A stretch of 56,870 nucleotides of DNA from JAVKBW01 sp964352715. GTDB lineage: Bacteria > Pseudomonadota > Alphaproteobacteria > UBA8366 > Aestuariispiraceae. The stretch covers positions 1 to 56,870 of the forward strand of contig CAYGSU010000018.1 of assembly GCA_964352715.1 (NCBI GenBank), read 5' to 3'. The notes below the pieces were generated by a model. It was not told the DNA's origin and did no database searches. It was given only the letters and a program-made list of their open reading frames with translations. Position 1 is the first letter of the stretch. Each line of letters begins with the position of its first letter. The position numbers and the translations under genes were made by a program. Shown here one piece after another: positions 25,623 through 33,368 of the stretch.

Positions 25623-27545
25623 TCAATCGACCTGCCAGCGTTCTGCCCATGCTTGCAGCATGCAGATATTCCAAAGCGGTTCCGCGTGGTTGCCTTTGCC
25701 ATCCAAATGCGCGCGCCATGCCGCAGCGACAGGCGCGGGGTCAATCCAGCCCTGGCGGGTCAGGCGCGCCGGGTCCAGCAGGTCCGCCGCCCAATCCTTG
25801 ACTGGGCCGCGCAGCCAGGACGCCAACGGCACTGCGAAGCCGGCTTTCGGGCGATCGATCATCGGCTTCGGCACATGGCGATCCAGCACCTGGCGCAAGA
25901 TCCACTTGCTTTCACCGTTGCGGATTTTCTGATGCAGGGGTAGTGACCAGGCGAATTCAACCACCCGGTGGTCCAGCAGCGGCACCCGTGCCTCAAGGCT
26001 TGTCGCCATACTGGCGCGGTCAACCTTGGTCAGTATATCGCCGGGCAGATAGGTCAGCGTGTCGCAGGCCGCCATTCGTTCGGTGAAATCCGGGACGTCT
26101 TCCGGCGTGAACGGCAGGGCCATCGGCGTACCTCCTCCCGCCATATGTTCCGCCGTTGGCCAGTGGCTGACCAGCGCGCGATACACCTCGTCGGCGCTGT
26201 CGGCATTCAGCAGCCGAGCCAGCTTGTGTGCCTTGTCGCCGGCCAGTTGCGGCCGATGCTTCTGCGGCAGAAGCCCGGCCAGCCCGTCCCAGGCCTGCGT
26301 AGAAACGGTTTGCAGCAGCGCGCCACCGGCTTGCCTGATACTACCCGGCAGTCGCTGCGACCGGTTCCACAAAGCCGGCGCGGCCCGGTACCGGTTATAG
26401 CCGAAAAAGGACTCGTCGCCGCCATCGCCGGACAGGGCGACGGTAACGTGGTCACGCGCCATCCGGCTGACCAGCCAGGTCGGCAGGGCGGAACTGTCGG
26501 CGAAGGGTTCGTCGAAAAAGTAGGGCAGATCGGTTATCAGATCCCGCGCTGTTTCCGGCGACAGCATCATTTCCGTGTGGTCAGTGCCGAGATGCCGGGC
26601 GACGTCGGCCGCTGCCCCGGCTTCGTTGAATCCATCGGTCTCGAACCCGATCGTGAAAGTCCGCACCGGTTTATCGCTCGCGGCCTGCATCAGCGCGGTC
26701 ACAAGGCTGGAATCGATACCGCCTGATAGCAGGGCACCCAGTGGCACATCGGCGACCATACGCCGTGAAACCGCATCGGAAAGCAGGGTTTCTGCCTCGG
26801 CGACAGCCTCTTCATCTGTCCGGTCTATGCGTGGCCCGGCGACAACCGACCTGAAATCCCAGAACCGGGTGATAGCCGGTTCAGCGGCGCCGTCATCCAG
26901 TCGTAGCAATCCGCCGGGCGGCAGTTTGAATGTCGACTGGAAAATCGTCATCGGGTCCGGCACATAGTTGAACCGAAGATACTGGCCGAGTGCTGCGCGG
27001 TCGATTTCCGGACGCCAGTCGGGATGCGCCCGCAAAGCCTTCAGTTCCGAACCGAACATAAACACATCGCCTGTTCTGGCATAAAACAGCGGCTTGATGC
27101 CAAGCCTGTCGCGCGCCAGCCACAACCGGTTTTCGCGACAGTCCCACAGGGCGATGGCGAACATGCCGATCAGTTTCCGAAGGGTCGCTTCAATGCCCCA
27201 TTCGCAGAACCCCTCCAGCATGACTTCGGTATCGGAGCCGCCGCGAAACTGCCGTCCGAGACCGGTTAACTCGCTTCGCAAATCCTGAAAATTATAAATT
27301 TCTCCATTGAACACGACAGTAAACCGGCCATCGGCCGACCGCATCGGCTGGTGGCCGGTCGGGGTCAGGTCGATGATTGCAAGACGGCGAAAGCCGAGGG
27401 CGATACCGGCTTCCTGATCGCACCAGACCCCACGGTCGTCCGGCCCGCGATGCTGCAGGCTGTCGGCCATTGCGCCAGCAAGCGTGTCGAGCACACCGCC
27501 GGGCGTCGATGCCGCTTGATCTATGAAGCCGGTTATTCCACACAT
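25623..27545 (-). CDS. asnB: Asparagine synthase (glutamine-hydrolysing), AsnB type
   Basis: The 640-residue protein starts Met-Cys-Gly, with Cys2 as the nucleophile of the class-II glutamine amidotransferase domain (MCGITGFID, HRGPDDRG, RLAIIDL, FNGEIYN, GGSDTEV). The C-terminal synthase domain has the ATP pyrophosphatase loop LLSGGIDSSLV near residue 262 and SGDGGDESFFGYNRY near 365. It transfers amide nitrogen from glutamine to an adenylated carboxylate. Although called asparagine synthase, enzymes of this length are often found in polysaccharide clusters, where they amidate sugars or other acids. The gene lies upstream of the PEPC homologue and GT4 (111-bp gap), so a biosynthetic role is as likely as asparagine supply. 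Its start is only 29 bp from that of the divergent cytochrome gene. Confidence 0.93.
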   Translation of the reverse strand: MCGITGFIDQAASTPGGVLDTLAGAMADSLQHRGPDDRGVWCDQEAGIALGFRRLAIIDLTPTGHQPMRSADGRFTVVFNGEIYNFQDLRSELTGLGRQFRGGSDTEVMLEGFCEWGIEATLRKLIGMFAIALWDCRENRLWLARDRLGIKPLFYARTGDVFMFGSELKALRAHPDWRPEIDRAALGQYLRFNYVPDPMTIFQSTFKLPPGGLLRLDDGAAEPAITRFWDFRSVVAGPRIDRTDEEAVAEAETLLSDAVSRRMVADVPLGALLSGGIDSSLVTALMQAASDKPVRTFTIGFETDGFNEAGAAADVARHLGTDHTEMMLSPETARDLITDLPYFFDEPFADSSALPTWLVSRMARDHVTVALSGDGGDESFFGYNRYRAAPALWNRSQRLPGSIRQAGGALLQTVSTQAWDGLAGLLPQKHRPQLAGDKAHKLARLLNADSADEVYRALVSHWPTAEHMAGGGTPMALPFTPEDVPDFTERMAACDTLTYLPGDILTKVDRASMATSLEARVPLLDHRVVEFAWSLPLHQKIRNGESKWILRQVLDRHVPKPMIDRPKAGFAVPLASWLRGPVKDWAADLLDPARLTRQGWIDPAPVAAAWRAHLDGKGNHAEPLWNICMLQAWAERWQVD

Positions 27546-27574
27546 GGGCTGACCCTAACGATGTTTGCGCCATC

Positions 27575-28903
27575 ATGAAACGACTTCAGACACTGTCGAT
27601 ACCGGTTCTTGTGCTCGGCCTGATGGCCTGTGGAACCGCTTCGGTTTTATTGGTTGAACAGGCGCTGGCGCAGACCGATACGCTGGCCGGCGCACCGCTC
27701 TTCGAAGGCCTTTCGGATCGGCAGCGGTCGGAAGCAGAACGTGGCCGTCGGCTGTTCAATCTGCGATATTTGCCGGTGCCGGCTGAAAACCTTCCCGGCG
27801 GTGGCCTCGGCCCTTTCTACATGCGCAGCGCCTGCAATGCCTGTCACCCCGGAACCGGGCGCGGTGTGCTGCCTGATCCGCCGGATGCGACGCGAACCGG
27901 CGGCGCGGTTTTTGTCGCTGAGCCGCATCCCTCCTATGGAGAGGAAATAAACAACCGGTCGGTCCCGCCGATTCTGCCGGAAGGCGATATCTCGATTGTC
28001 TGGGAGATCGGCAAGGGCGCGTTTCTCGACGGGGAAGCCTTTTCGTTAAGGGTACCGAAAATCAGCCTAACGAGGCCGAATTACGGCGTGCCGCCAACCG
28101 GCCTGTCGTTGCGCATGGCGCCGCCGCTTTCCGGACTTGGGCTGCTGGAATCGGTGCCTGACATCGAAATTCTCTCCTGGGCCGATCCGGACGATCTGAA
28201 CGGCGATGGCATTTCCGGCCGACCCAACACAGTAGTCGATGCTGTTACCGGCGGTGCGGCGCTCGGACGGTTCGGCTGGAAAGCCGGATACAGTTCACCT
28301 GCATCGGCCAGCGCCGGTTCCGCGCGAACCTTCATGGGGCTGACCTCGTTCCTGTCGCCGGGCGAACCGTGTGCGCCGGCGCAGCTCGAATGTCTGTCGC
28401 AGGCTGCAACCGGTCGATTCGATCTGGCCGACGGCGTGCTGCGCGATCTGGCGTCTTTTCTGACCGCCCTTCAGCGTCCTGTCCGGCAAAACGGTGACGA
28501 CCCTGCCGTGCAACGGGGCATGGATGTGTTCCGCGATGTCAATTGCAATGCCTGCCATCGCGAGCGAATGACCACCGCCGCCGCCGTGCCGGGCGCACCC
28601 TATCTGGCGGCGACGGATATCTATCCCTACACGGATATGCTGCTGCATGACATGGGCGACGAACTGGATGACGGCCGCCAGACATTTCAGGCCGCAACCT
28701 GGGAATGGCGAACCCCGCCGCTATGGGGGCTCGGCCGGACGGTAGACGAACCCGGAACCGGCTATCTTCACGACGGCCGCGCCCGCACCCTGACGGAAGC
28801 GATCCTCTGGCACGGCGGCGAAGCGCTCGCCTCGCGCAATGCCTTTTTCATCCTGCCGAAACAGGACAGGGATGACCTGATCACATTCCTTCTGTCTCTT
28901 TGA
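27575..28903 (+). CDS. Di-haem c-type cytochrome oxidoreductase (DUF1111 family)
   Basis: The 442-residue protein has a Sec signal peptide (IPVLVLGLMACGTASVLLVEQALAQ) and two haem-c sites, C87-N-A-C-H91 and C324-N-A-C-H328, which mark the di-haem oxidoreductase family PF06537, distantly MauG-like. LMAC at residues 16-19 could be a lipobox, so it may be lipid-anchored. GLLESVP, DDLNGDGISGRPN and LHDGRARTLTEAILWHGGEA are family segments. These proteins commonly lie with periplasmic iron-uptake components and are thought to take part in redox handling of iron. Here the next genes encode an Fe(3+)-binding protein and permease. There is no clear ribosome site before ATG 27575, but the signal peptide starts well there. 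Confidence 0.88.
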   Translation: MKRLQTLSIPVLVLGLMACGTASVLLVEQALAQTDTLAGAPLFEGLSDRQRSEAERGRRLFNLRYLPVPAENLPGGGLGPFYMRSACNACHPGTGRGVLPDPPDATRTGGAVFVAEPHPSYGEEINNRSVPPILPEGDISIVWEIGKGAFLDGEAFSLRVPKISLTRPNYGVPPTGLSLRMAPPLSGLGLLESVPDIEILSWADPDDLNGDGISGRPNTVVDAVTGGAALGRFGWKAGYSSPASASAGSARTFMGLTSFLSPGEPCAPAQLECLSQAATGRFDLADGVLRDLASFLTALQRPVRQNGDDPAVQRGMDVFRDVNCNACHRERMTTAAAVPGAPYLAATDIYPYTDMLLHDMGDELDDGRQTFQAATWEWRTPPLWGLGRTVDEPGTGYLHDGRARTLTEAILWHGGEALASRNAFFILPKQDRDDLITFLLSL

Positions 28904-28942
28904 CCCTTGTCCGTTGAGTTCACAATTCTGTGATGGGGCGCT

Positions 28943-28961
28943 AATGAGAATGAATTGCAAT
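28943..28961 (+). promoter_or_regulatory. Fur-like box upstream of Fe(3+)-binding protein
   Basis: AATGAGAATGAATTGCAAT resembles the classical Fur operator (tandem NATWAT-type hexamers). It lies about 60 bases before the ATG of the iron-binding protein, where iron-dependent repression would be expected. The match is imperfect in its right half, and alphaproteobacteria may use RirA or Irr instead, so this is tentative. Confidence 0.4.
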
Positions 28962-29022
28962 ATCAGGCGTGTTGATGATAGGGGTACTCCAGAAAATCAA
29001 ACTGTCAGGAGAAGGAACCCCC

Positions 29023-30060
29023 ATGACTAACGGAAGAGCCTCAACATTCGGTCTTAAACTCGCAGCAGCGGCAGGCTTGGCCGCCAGTGTGCTGATATCG
29101 GCACAGGCCCAGGCCGAAGAAGTGAATGTCTATTCCTACCGTCAGCCGTTTCTGATCGAGCCGATGTTCGCGGAATTCACGAAGGAAACCGGCATCGAGG
29201 TCAATGTCGTGTTCGCCAAGGAAGGTCTTGTGGAACGGCTGAAGCAGGAAGGGGCGAACAGCCCGGCTGACCTGATGTTCACCGTCGATATCTCGCGCCT
29301 GAAAGCGCTGCATGATGCCGGCCTGACGCAGCCGATCAACAATAATGTTCTGGAAGCAAACATACCGGAAAATCTGCGCGACCCGGATGGCAACTGGTTC
29401 GCCCTGACAACCCGCGCCCGCATCATCTATGCATCGAAGGACCGGGTGCCGGTCGGGTCGATCACCAGCTACGAAGATCTTGCGGATCCGGAATGGGAAG
29501 GCAAGATTTGCACCCGCAGCGGAACGCATGTCTACAACATCGCCCTGATCAGCTCGATGATCGAGCATCACGGCCGGGAAGAAGCCAAGGCATGGCTTGA
29601 AGGCGTGAAGAAAAACCTTGCCCGCAAGCCGGAAGGCAATGACCGCGCGCAGGTCAAGGCGATCAAGGAAGGCGAATGCGATCTCGCCGTCGGCAACTCC
29701 TACTACATGGGGAAGATGCTGGAAGACGAAGAGCAGCGCGCCTGGGCTGAATCGGTCTATCTGATTTTCCCGAACCAGGATAACCGCGGCACGCATGTGA
29801 ACGTTTCCGGCGTTGCGATGACCAAGGCTGCGCCAAACAAGGATAACGCCATCGCGCTGATGGAATTCCTGACCAGCGACATCGCACAGGAAATGTATGC
29901 CGAACAGAATTACGAATATCCGGTGAAGCCGGGCGTTGCGTGGTCGGGATTGCTGAAATCCTGGGGAACGTTTAAGACCGATTCCCTGAACCTGGCGACA
30001 ATCGCCGAAAACAGCAACGATGCGACGAAACTGGTGAATGAAGTCGGATTTAACGAATAG
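29023..30060 (+). CDS. Fe(3+) ABC transporter substrate-binding protein (FbpA/FutA/IdiA-like)
   Basis: The 345-residue periplasmic protein from ATG 29023 (preceded by AGGAGAAGGAAC) has a Sec signal peptide (GLKLAAAAGLAASVLISAQAQA). The mature part starts EEVNVYSYRQPFLIEPMFAEFTKETGI, the typical opening of ferric-binding proteins. Tyr-rich EGECDLAVGNSYYMGKM near residue 218 supplies the iron-coordinating tyrosine pair of FutA/FbpA, and FPNQDNRGTHVNVSGVAM near 250 is a family motif. It captures Fe(3+) in the periplasm and hands it to the permease encoded next. A Fur-like box lies upstream and a strong hairpin separates it from the permease gene, as expected for excess production of the binding protein. 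Confidence 0.92.
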   Translation: MTNGRASTFGLKLAAAAGLAASVLISAQAQAEEVNVYSYRQPFLIEPMFAEFTKETGIEVNVVFAKEGLVERLKQEGANSPADLMFTVDISRLKALHDAGLTQPINNNVLEANIPENLRDPDGNWFALTTRARIIYASKDRVPVGSITSYEDLADPEWEGKICTRSGTHVYNIALISSMIEHHGREEAKAWLEGVKKNLARKPEGNDRAQVKAIKEGECDLAVGNSYYMGKMLEDEEQRAWAESVYLIFPNQDNRGTHVNVSGVAMTKAAPNKDNAIALMEFLTSDIAQEMYAEQNYEYPVKPGVAWSGLLKSWGTFKTDSLNLATIAENSNDATKLVNEVGFNE

Positions 30061-30089
30061 TCTCAAACGACACGGTTCGTCCGAAGCGG

Positions 30090-30119
30090 CGGCCGGTTGC
30101 GGAAACCCGCGACCGGCCG
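30090..30119 (+). terminator. Hairpin between Fe-binding protein and permease
   Basis: A long, nearly perfect stem (CGGCCGGTTGCGG against CCGCGACCGGCCG, one mismatch) around a short A-rich loop lies in the 105-bp gap. There is no proper T-run. It probably ends part of the transcripts or protects the upstream message, lowering permease levels. Confidence 0.6.
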
Positions 30120-30165
30120 TCGGCGTTTCTGAAACCGGTGAGGTTGCCGGTAAGGCCGGGACGTC

Positions 30166-31878
30166 ATGGCAAGGGTAGTTCCCGTATCCGGTCCTGACGG
30201 CATGGCGGCGGCTGGCGATGCGCCCCATCGGCGGACCGGCTCTTTCTGGCTGGCCGGTGCGCTGTTTGTCGCCATCCTCGTCTTGATGCCGGTTCTGGCG
30301 ATTGTCTGGATCGCATTCAATCCGACGGAAAACATCTGGCCGCACCTGATCGACACCATCCTGCCGCGTTATGTCGGCAACACCCTGCTGCTGATGCTGG
30401 GAGTTGGGGCCGGCACTGTATTCGGCGGTGTCGTTACCGCCTGGCTGGTGACGATGTGCCGGTTTCCGTTCCGGCGGTTTTTTGAATGGGCGCTGGTGTT
30501 GCCGCTGGCCATGCCTGCCTACGTTGTTGCGTATGTCTACACCGACCTGCTGGAATTCGCCGGTCCGGTACAATCGACCCTTCGCGACATCTTCGGCTGG
30601 TCACTGAAATCGGACTACTGGTTTCCGTCGATACGGACCCATGGCGGCGCCATCGTCGTGATGTCGCTGGTTCTCTATCCGTATGTCTACATGATGACCC
30701 GGGCGGCATTTCTGCAGCAGTCCGTCTGTGTGCTTGAAGCGGGCCGGGTGCTGGGGCGTGGCCCATGGCGGTGCTTCTTCACCGTGGCGCTGCCGCTGGC
30801 GCGGCCGGCTCTGGCAGCGGGCACTGCGCTTGCCCTGATGGAAACACTGAACGATTTCGGCACGATCGACTATTTCGGCATTCACACGCTGACCGCCGGT
30901 GTCTTTGAAGTCTGGCTGCTGATGGGCAATACCGGTGGCGCAGCGCAGATTTCGCTGGTCATGCTGGTTTTCGTGATCGGTCTGCTTTGGATCGAACGGT
31001 CGTCACGGCGTCAGCAGCGGTTCCACCAGACAACAACCCGGTATCAGGCGCTGCCGGGCTATCCGCTGACCGGCATACGGCGGGTTGTGGCGCTGGTGAT
31101 CTGCGCCATGCCGATCCTGCTCGGGTTCGTGTTGCCGGCTGCCATTCTCGCCGGCTATGCCATCGACCGGTTTGAGGAAAGCTGGTCGGGCGACTATCTG
31201 CACTACGTGCGGAACAGTCTGCTGCTGTCGTCTGCCGCCGCCGCCATGGCGGTCGTGATCGGCCTGTTCCTTGCCTATGCTGTTCGTCTGAACGGCAGCC
31301 GGGCGCTGCGCATGGCTGTGCGGTTTTCCAGCGTCGGCTACGCCATACCGGGCGCGGTGCTGGCGGTCGGCGTGCTGGTGCCGTTCGCGGCCCTCGACAA
31401 TTCCGTCGATGCGGTGATGCGGGAGAGCTTCGGCTTTTCGACCGGCCTGCTGCTTTCCGGCACGGCTTTCGCCATTGTCTTTGCCTATGTGGTTCGGTTT
31501 CTGGCGGTGGCGTATGGCGGTATCGACGCCAGCCTCGGCAAGGTAACGAAAAGCATGGACGACGCCTCGCGCATTCTCGGTCACGGGCCGCTGTCGACGC
31601 TGAAACAGGTTCACCTGCCGCTGATCCGGGGCGGCATTCTTGGCGGCGCGGTTCTGGTTTTTGTCGATTCCATGAAAGAACTGCCTGCGACGCTGATCCT
31701 GCGACCGTTCAACTTCGATACGCTGGCGACACATGTCTATCAATTTGCGAGCGATGAACTGCTGGCGGAAAGCGCGCTCGGCGCATTGACCATCGTCGCT
31801 GCCGGGGTGCTGCCGGTGATTTTGCTCAGCCGCGCCATCCGGTCTGCCCGACCGGGACATCGCGATCCGTTTTCCTGA
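30166..31878 (+). CDS. Fe(3+) ABC transporter permease, fused double-domain (FbpB/SfuB-like)
   Basis: The 570-residue protein has about twelve membrane spans in two homologous halves, each with the BPD_transp_1 EAA loop (EAGRVLGRGPWRCFFTVALPLARPAL near residue 189 and DDASRILGHGPLSTLKQVHLPLIRGG near 465). This duplicated layout is typical of ferric permeases such as FbpB and SfuB. With the binding protein upstream it forms an Fe(3+) importer, but no ATPase (FbpC) gene follows: the next gene is an EamA transporter. The ATPase must be elsewhere or shared. The end is followed by an AT-rich gap. Confidence 0.92.
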   Translation: MARVVPVSGPDGMAAAGDAPHRRTGSFWLAGALFVAILVLMPVLAIVWIAFNPTENIWPHLIDTILPRYVGNTLLLMLGVGAGTVFGGVVTAWLVTMCRFPFRRFFEWALVLPLAMPAYVVAYVYTDLLEFAGPVQSTLRDIFGWSLKSDYWFPSIRTHGGAIVVMSLVLYPYVYMMTRAAFLQQSVCVLEAGRVLGRGPWRCFFTVALPLARPALAAGTALALMETLNDFGTIDYFGIHTLTAGVFEVWLLMGNTGGAAQISLVMLVFVIGLLWIERSSRRQQRFHQTTTRYQALPGYPLTGIRRVVALVICAMPILLGFVLPAAILAGYAIDRFEESWSGDYLHYVRNSLLLSSAAAAMAVVIGLFLAYAVRLNGSRALRMAVRFSSVGYAIPGAVLAVGVLVPFAALDNSVDAVMRESFGFSTGLLLSGTAFAIVFAYVVRFLAVAYGGIDASLGKVTKSMDDASRILGHGPLSTLKQVHLPLIRGGILGGAVLVFVDSMKELPATLILRPFNFDTLATHVYQFASDELLAESALGALTIVAAGVLPVILLSRAIRSARPGHRDPFS

Positions 31879-31910
31879 AATTACCAAAAATTTACCGTTT
31901 GGATTGTAAA

Positions 31911-31928
31911 TTGACAATATTTTGTCAA
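31911..31928. promoter_or_regulatory. Dyad TTGACAA-N4-TTGTCAA upstream of EamA gene
   Basis: A perfect 7-4-7 inverted repeat lies within a 92-bp AT-rich gap that is far below local GC content. The left arm contains TTGACA, a consensus -35 element, and TATGAT occurs at 31939-31944, but the spacing of 22 is too long for a standard promoter. A second dyad, CATAC-N6-GTATG (31958-31973), overlaps the ATG at 31971. Operator use is likely but unproven. Confidence 0.4.
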
Positions 31929-31970
31929 AATCATTTGGTATGATTAACACTTGATGCCATACTATCGTGT

Positions 31971-32882
31971 ATGAACATCAGATCAATACACTCAAAGGTA
32001 TTTTTCGATAAAGCGAAACCCGGCACACCGATTGGCATCGGGCTGATTCTGATCGGCACGATCGCGCTGGCCGGTATGGATGGTATCGGCAAGGCGATCC
32101 TGGAAGATGGCACGCCGGTCTTTCAGATGCTGGCGATCCGCGGCTGGATCATCGTGCCGGTCTTGTTGGCGATGACGCTGCTGCGCGACGGCGGATCTGT
32201 CATGCGCACGACACGTCCCCTGGGGAACCTCTTCCGGGTTGCGGCAGGCATTGTTGCAACGGTCTGTTTTTTTCTTGGTGTCCGTGAAATACCGCTGGCC
32301 GATGCCGTGGTGATTTTCTTCTGTGCGCCCCTGCTGATGACGGCGGCCTCTGCGCTGCTGCTGCGCGAGCCGGTCGACCCTGTCCGATGGATTGCCGTCG
32401 TGGTTGGTTTCATCGGCGTCGTGATCGCCATGCGGCCCGGCACCGAGGCATTCCAGGTCGGGTCGCTGTATGTATTCGTTGGCAGTTGCGCCTACGCTTC
32501 AATCGGCTTGTTCAACCGCTGGCTTGGCGACACTGAACCGACCATCCGGCTGGTCCTGTATTTCAATATCGCGATTACGATTACCTGCACCGCCATCGCC
32601 CCCTGGTCCTGGGTAACTGTCATGCCGGGGACGTTCGGAATCTATGTCGGCCTTGCGGCGGTAGCCCTGGCCGGACACTTTCTGGTCACGGCGGCCTATT
32701 GCCGGGCGCCGGTTTCGGCAATCGCGCCGTTAGAATACGCAACCATTCTATGGGCGATGCTGTTCGGGGTGCTATTCTGGGGTGACGTGATGTCGACGCA
32801 CATCCTGACAGGCGCCTTGCTGATTGCTGGCAGCGGTCTGATCATCATTCGGGCTGAAAAATCGGCGCAACCTGCGCCTTAG
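31971..32882 (+). CDS. EamA/DMT-family transporter
   Basis: The 303-residue protein has about ten membrane spans in two EamA repeats (GIGLILIGTIALAGMDGIGKAIL, then GSLYVFVGSCAYASIGLF). Segments such as GIVATVCFFLGVREIPLADAVVIFF and FLVTAAYCRAPVSAIAPLEYATILWAMLFGVLFWGD are typical of S-adenosylmethionine- and amino-acid-exporter relatives in alphaproteobacteria. It most likely exports a metabolite across the inner membrane; the substrate cannot be assigned. ATG 31971 has no strong ribosome site. The upstream gap holds two dyads. It ends nine bases from the convergent hspQ gene. Confidence 0.88.
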   Translation: MNIRSIHSKVFFDKAKPGTPIGIGLILIGTIALAGMDGIGKAILEDGTPVFQMLAIRGWIIVPVLLAMTLLRDGGSVMRTTRPLGNLFRVAAGIVATVCFFLGVREIPLADAVVIFFCAPLLMTAASALLLREPVDPVRWIAVVVGFIGVVIAMRPGTEAFQVGSLYVFVGSCAYASIGLFNRWLGDTEPTIRLVLYFNIAITITCTAIAPWSWVTVMPGTFGIYVGLAAVALAGHFLVTAAYCRAPVSAIAPLEYATILWAMLFGVLFWGDVMSTHILTGALLIAGSGLIIIRAEKSAQPAP

Positions 32883-32891
32883 CGCTTACCG

Positions 32892-33218
32892 TCAGTGCGG
32901 CTTGACGCGCGGCACGAATACGCCGTCGTTCTGACCGCTGAAATATGCCTCGATACCAGGATGATTGATCGGCTCGTCCGGTTCGTCCGGCACCAGGTTC
33001 TGTTCCGATACATAGGCGATATACGGTGTCTTGTCGTGGTTTTCCGCGAAAAGATGATAGTAGGGTTGATCTTTCCGGGGGCGGATTTCCGCCGGAATCG
33101 AATCATACCACTCCTCGGAATTCGAAAATTCCGGGTCTACATCGAATATAACGCCGCGAAACCCGAAGCGTTTGTGTCGCACGGCCTTACCGATGGGATA
33201 TTTAGCTGTTTCTTTCAT
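32892..33218 (-). CDS. hspQ: Heat-shock protein HspQ (YccV/DUF525, hemimethylated-DNA-binding family)
   Basis: The 108-residue protein matches HspQ throughout: KYPIGKAVRHKRFGFRGVIFDVDPEFSN, then QPYYHLFAENHDKTPYIAYVSEQNLVPD. In enterobacteria HspQ is an adaptor that enhances degradation by Lon, and the fold was first reported as binding hemimethylated oriC DNA. Length and motifs are normal. It is divergent from ettA with a 150-bp gap. I could not define a heat-shock promoter there. Confidence 0.92.
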   Translation of the reverse strand: MKETAKYPIGKAVRHKRFGFRGVIFDVDPEFSNSEEWYDSIPAEIRPRKDQPYYHLFAENHDKTPYIAYVSEQNLVPDEPDEPINHPGIEAYFSGQNDGVFVPRVKPH

Positions 33219-33368
33219 ACTGTCTTATTTAAGCATGAAATCGGTTTTGACAATATATCTGATTTAAAATGCCGCCGGTCCGGCCGCCGCCTGACCTACG
33301 GATTGATCGCAGACCGCTGTTCGGCTAGAACCGCGCCGGTATCTCTCGAAAAAGGAAACACTCCTCAA

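Noticed and set aside
29041..30573. 510-codon minus-strand frame opposite the ferric transport genes
   Set aside because: It spans two real genes and their gap in antisense and shows no protein family features.
32895..33368. Upstream extension of ettA
   Set aside because: The frame is open for 158 codons before ATG 33369, but it lies antisense to hspQ and has no similarity to EttA; length and ribosome site favour 33369.
33219..33368. TTGACA at 33246 region as a standard promoter for ettA
   Set aside because: No -10 element at 16-18 bases spacing could be found, so I did not list it as a promoter.
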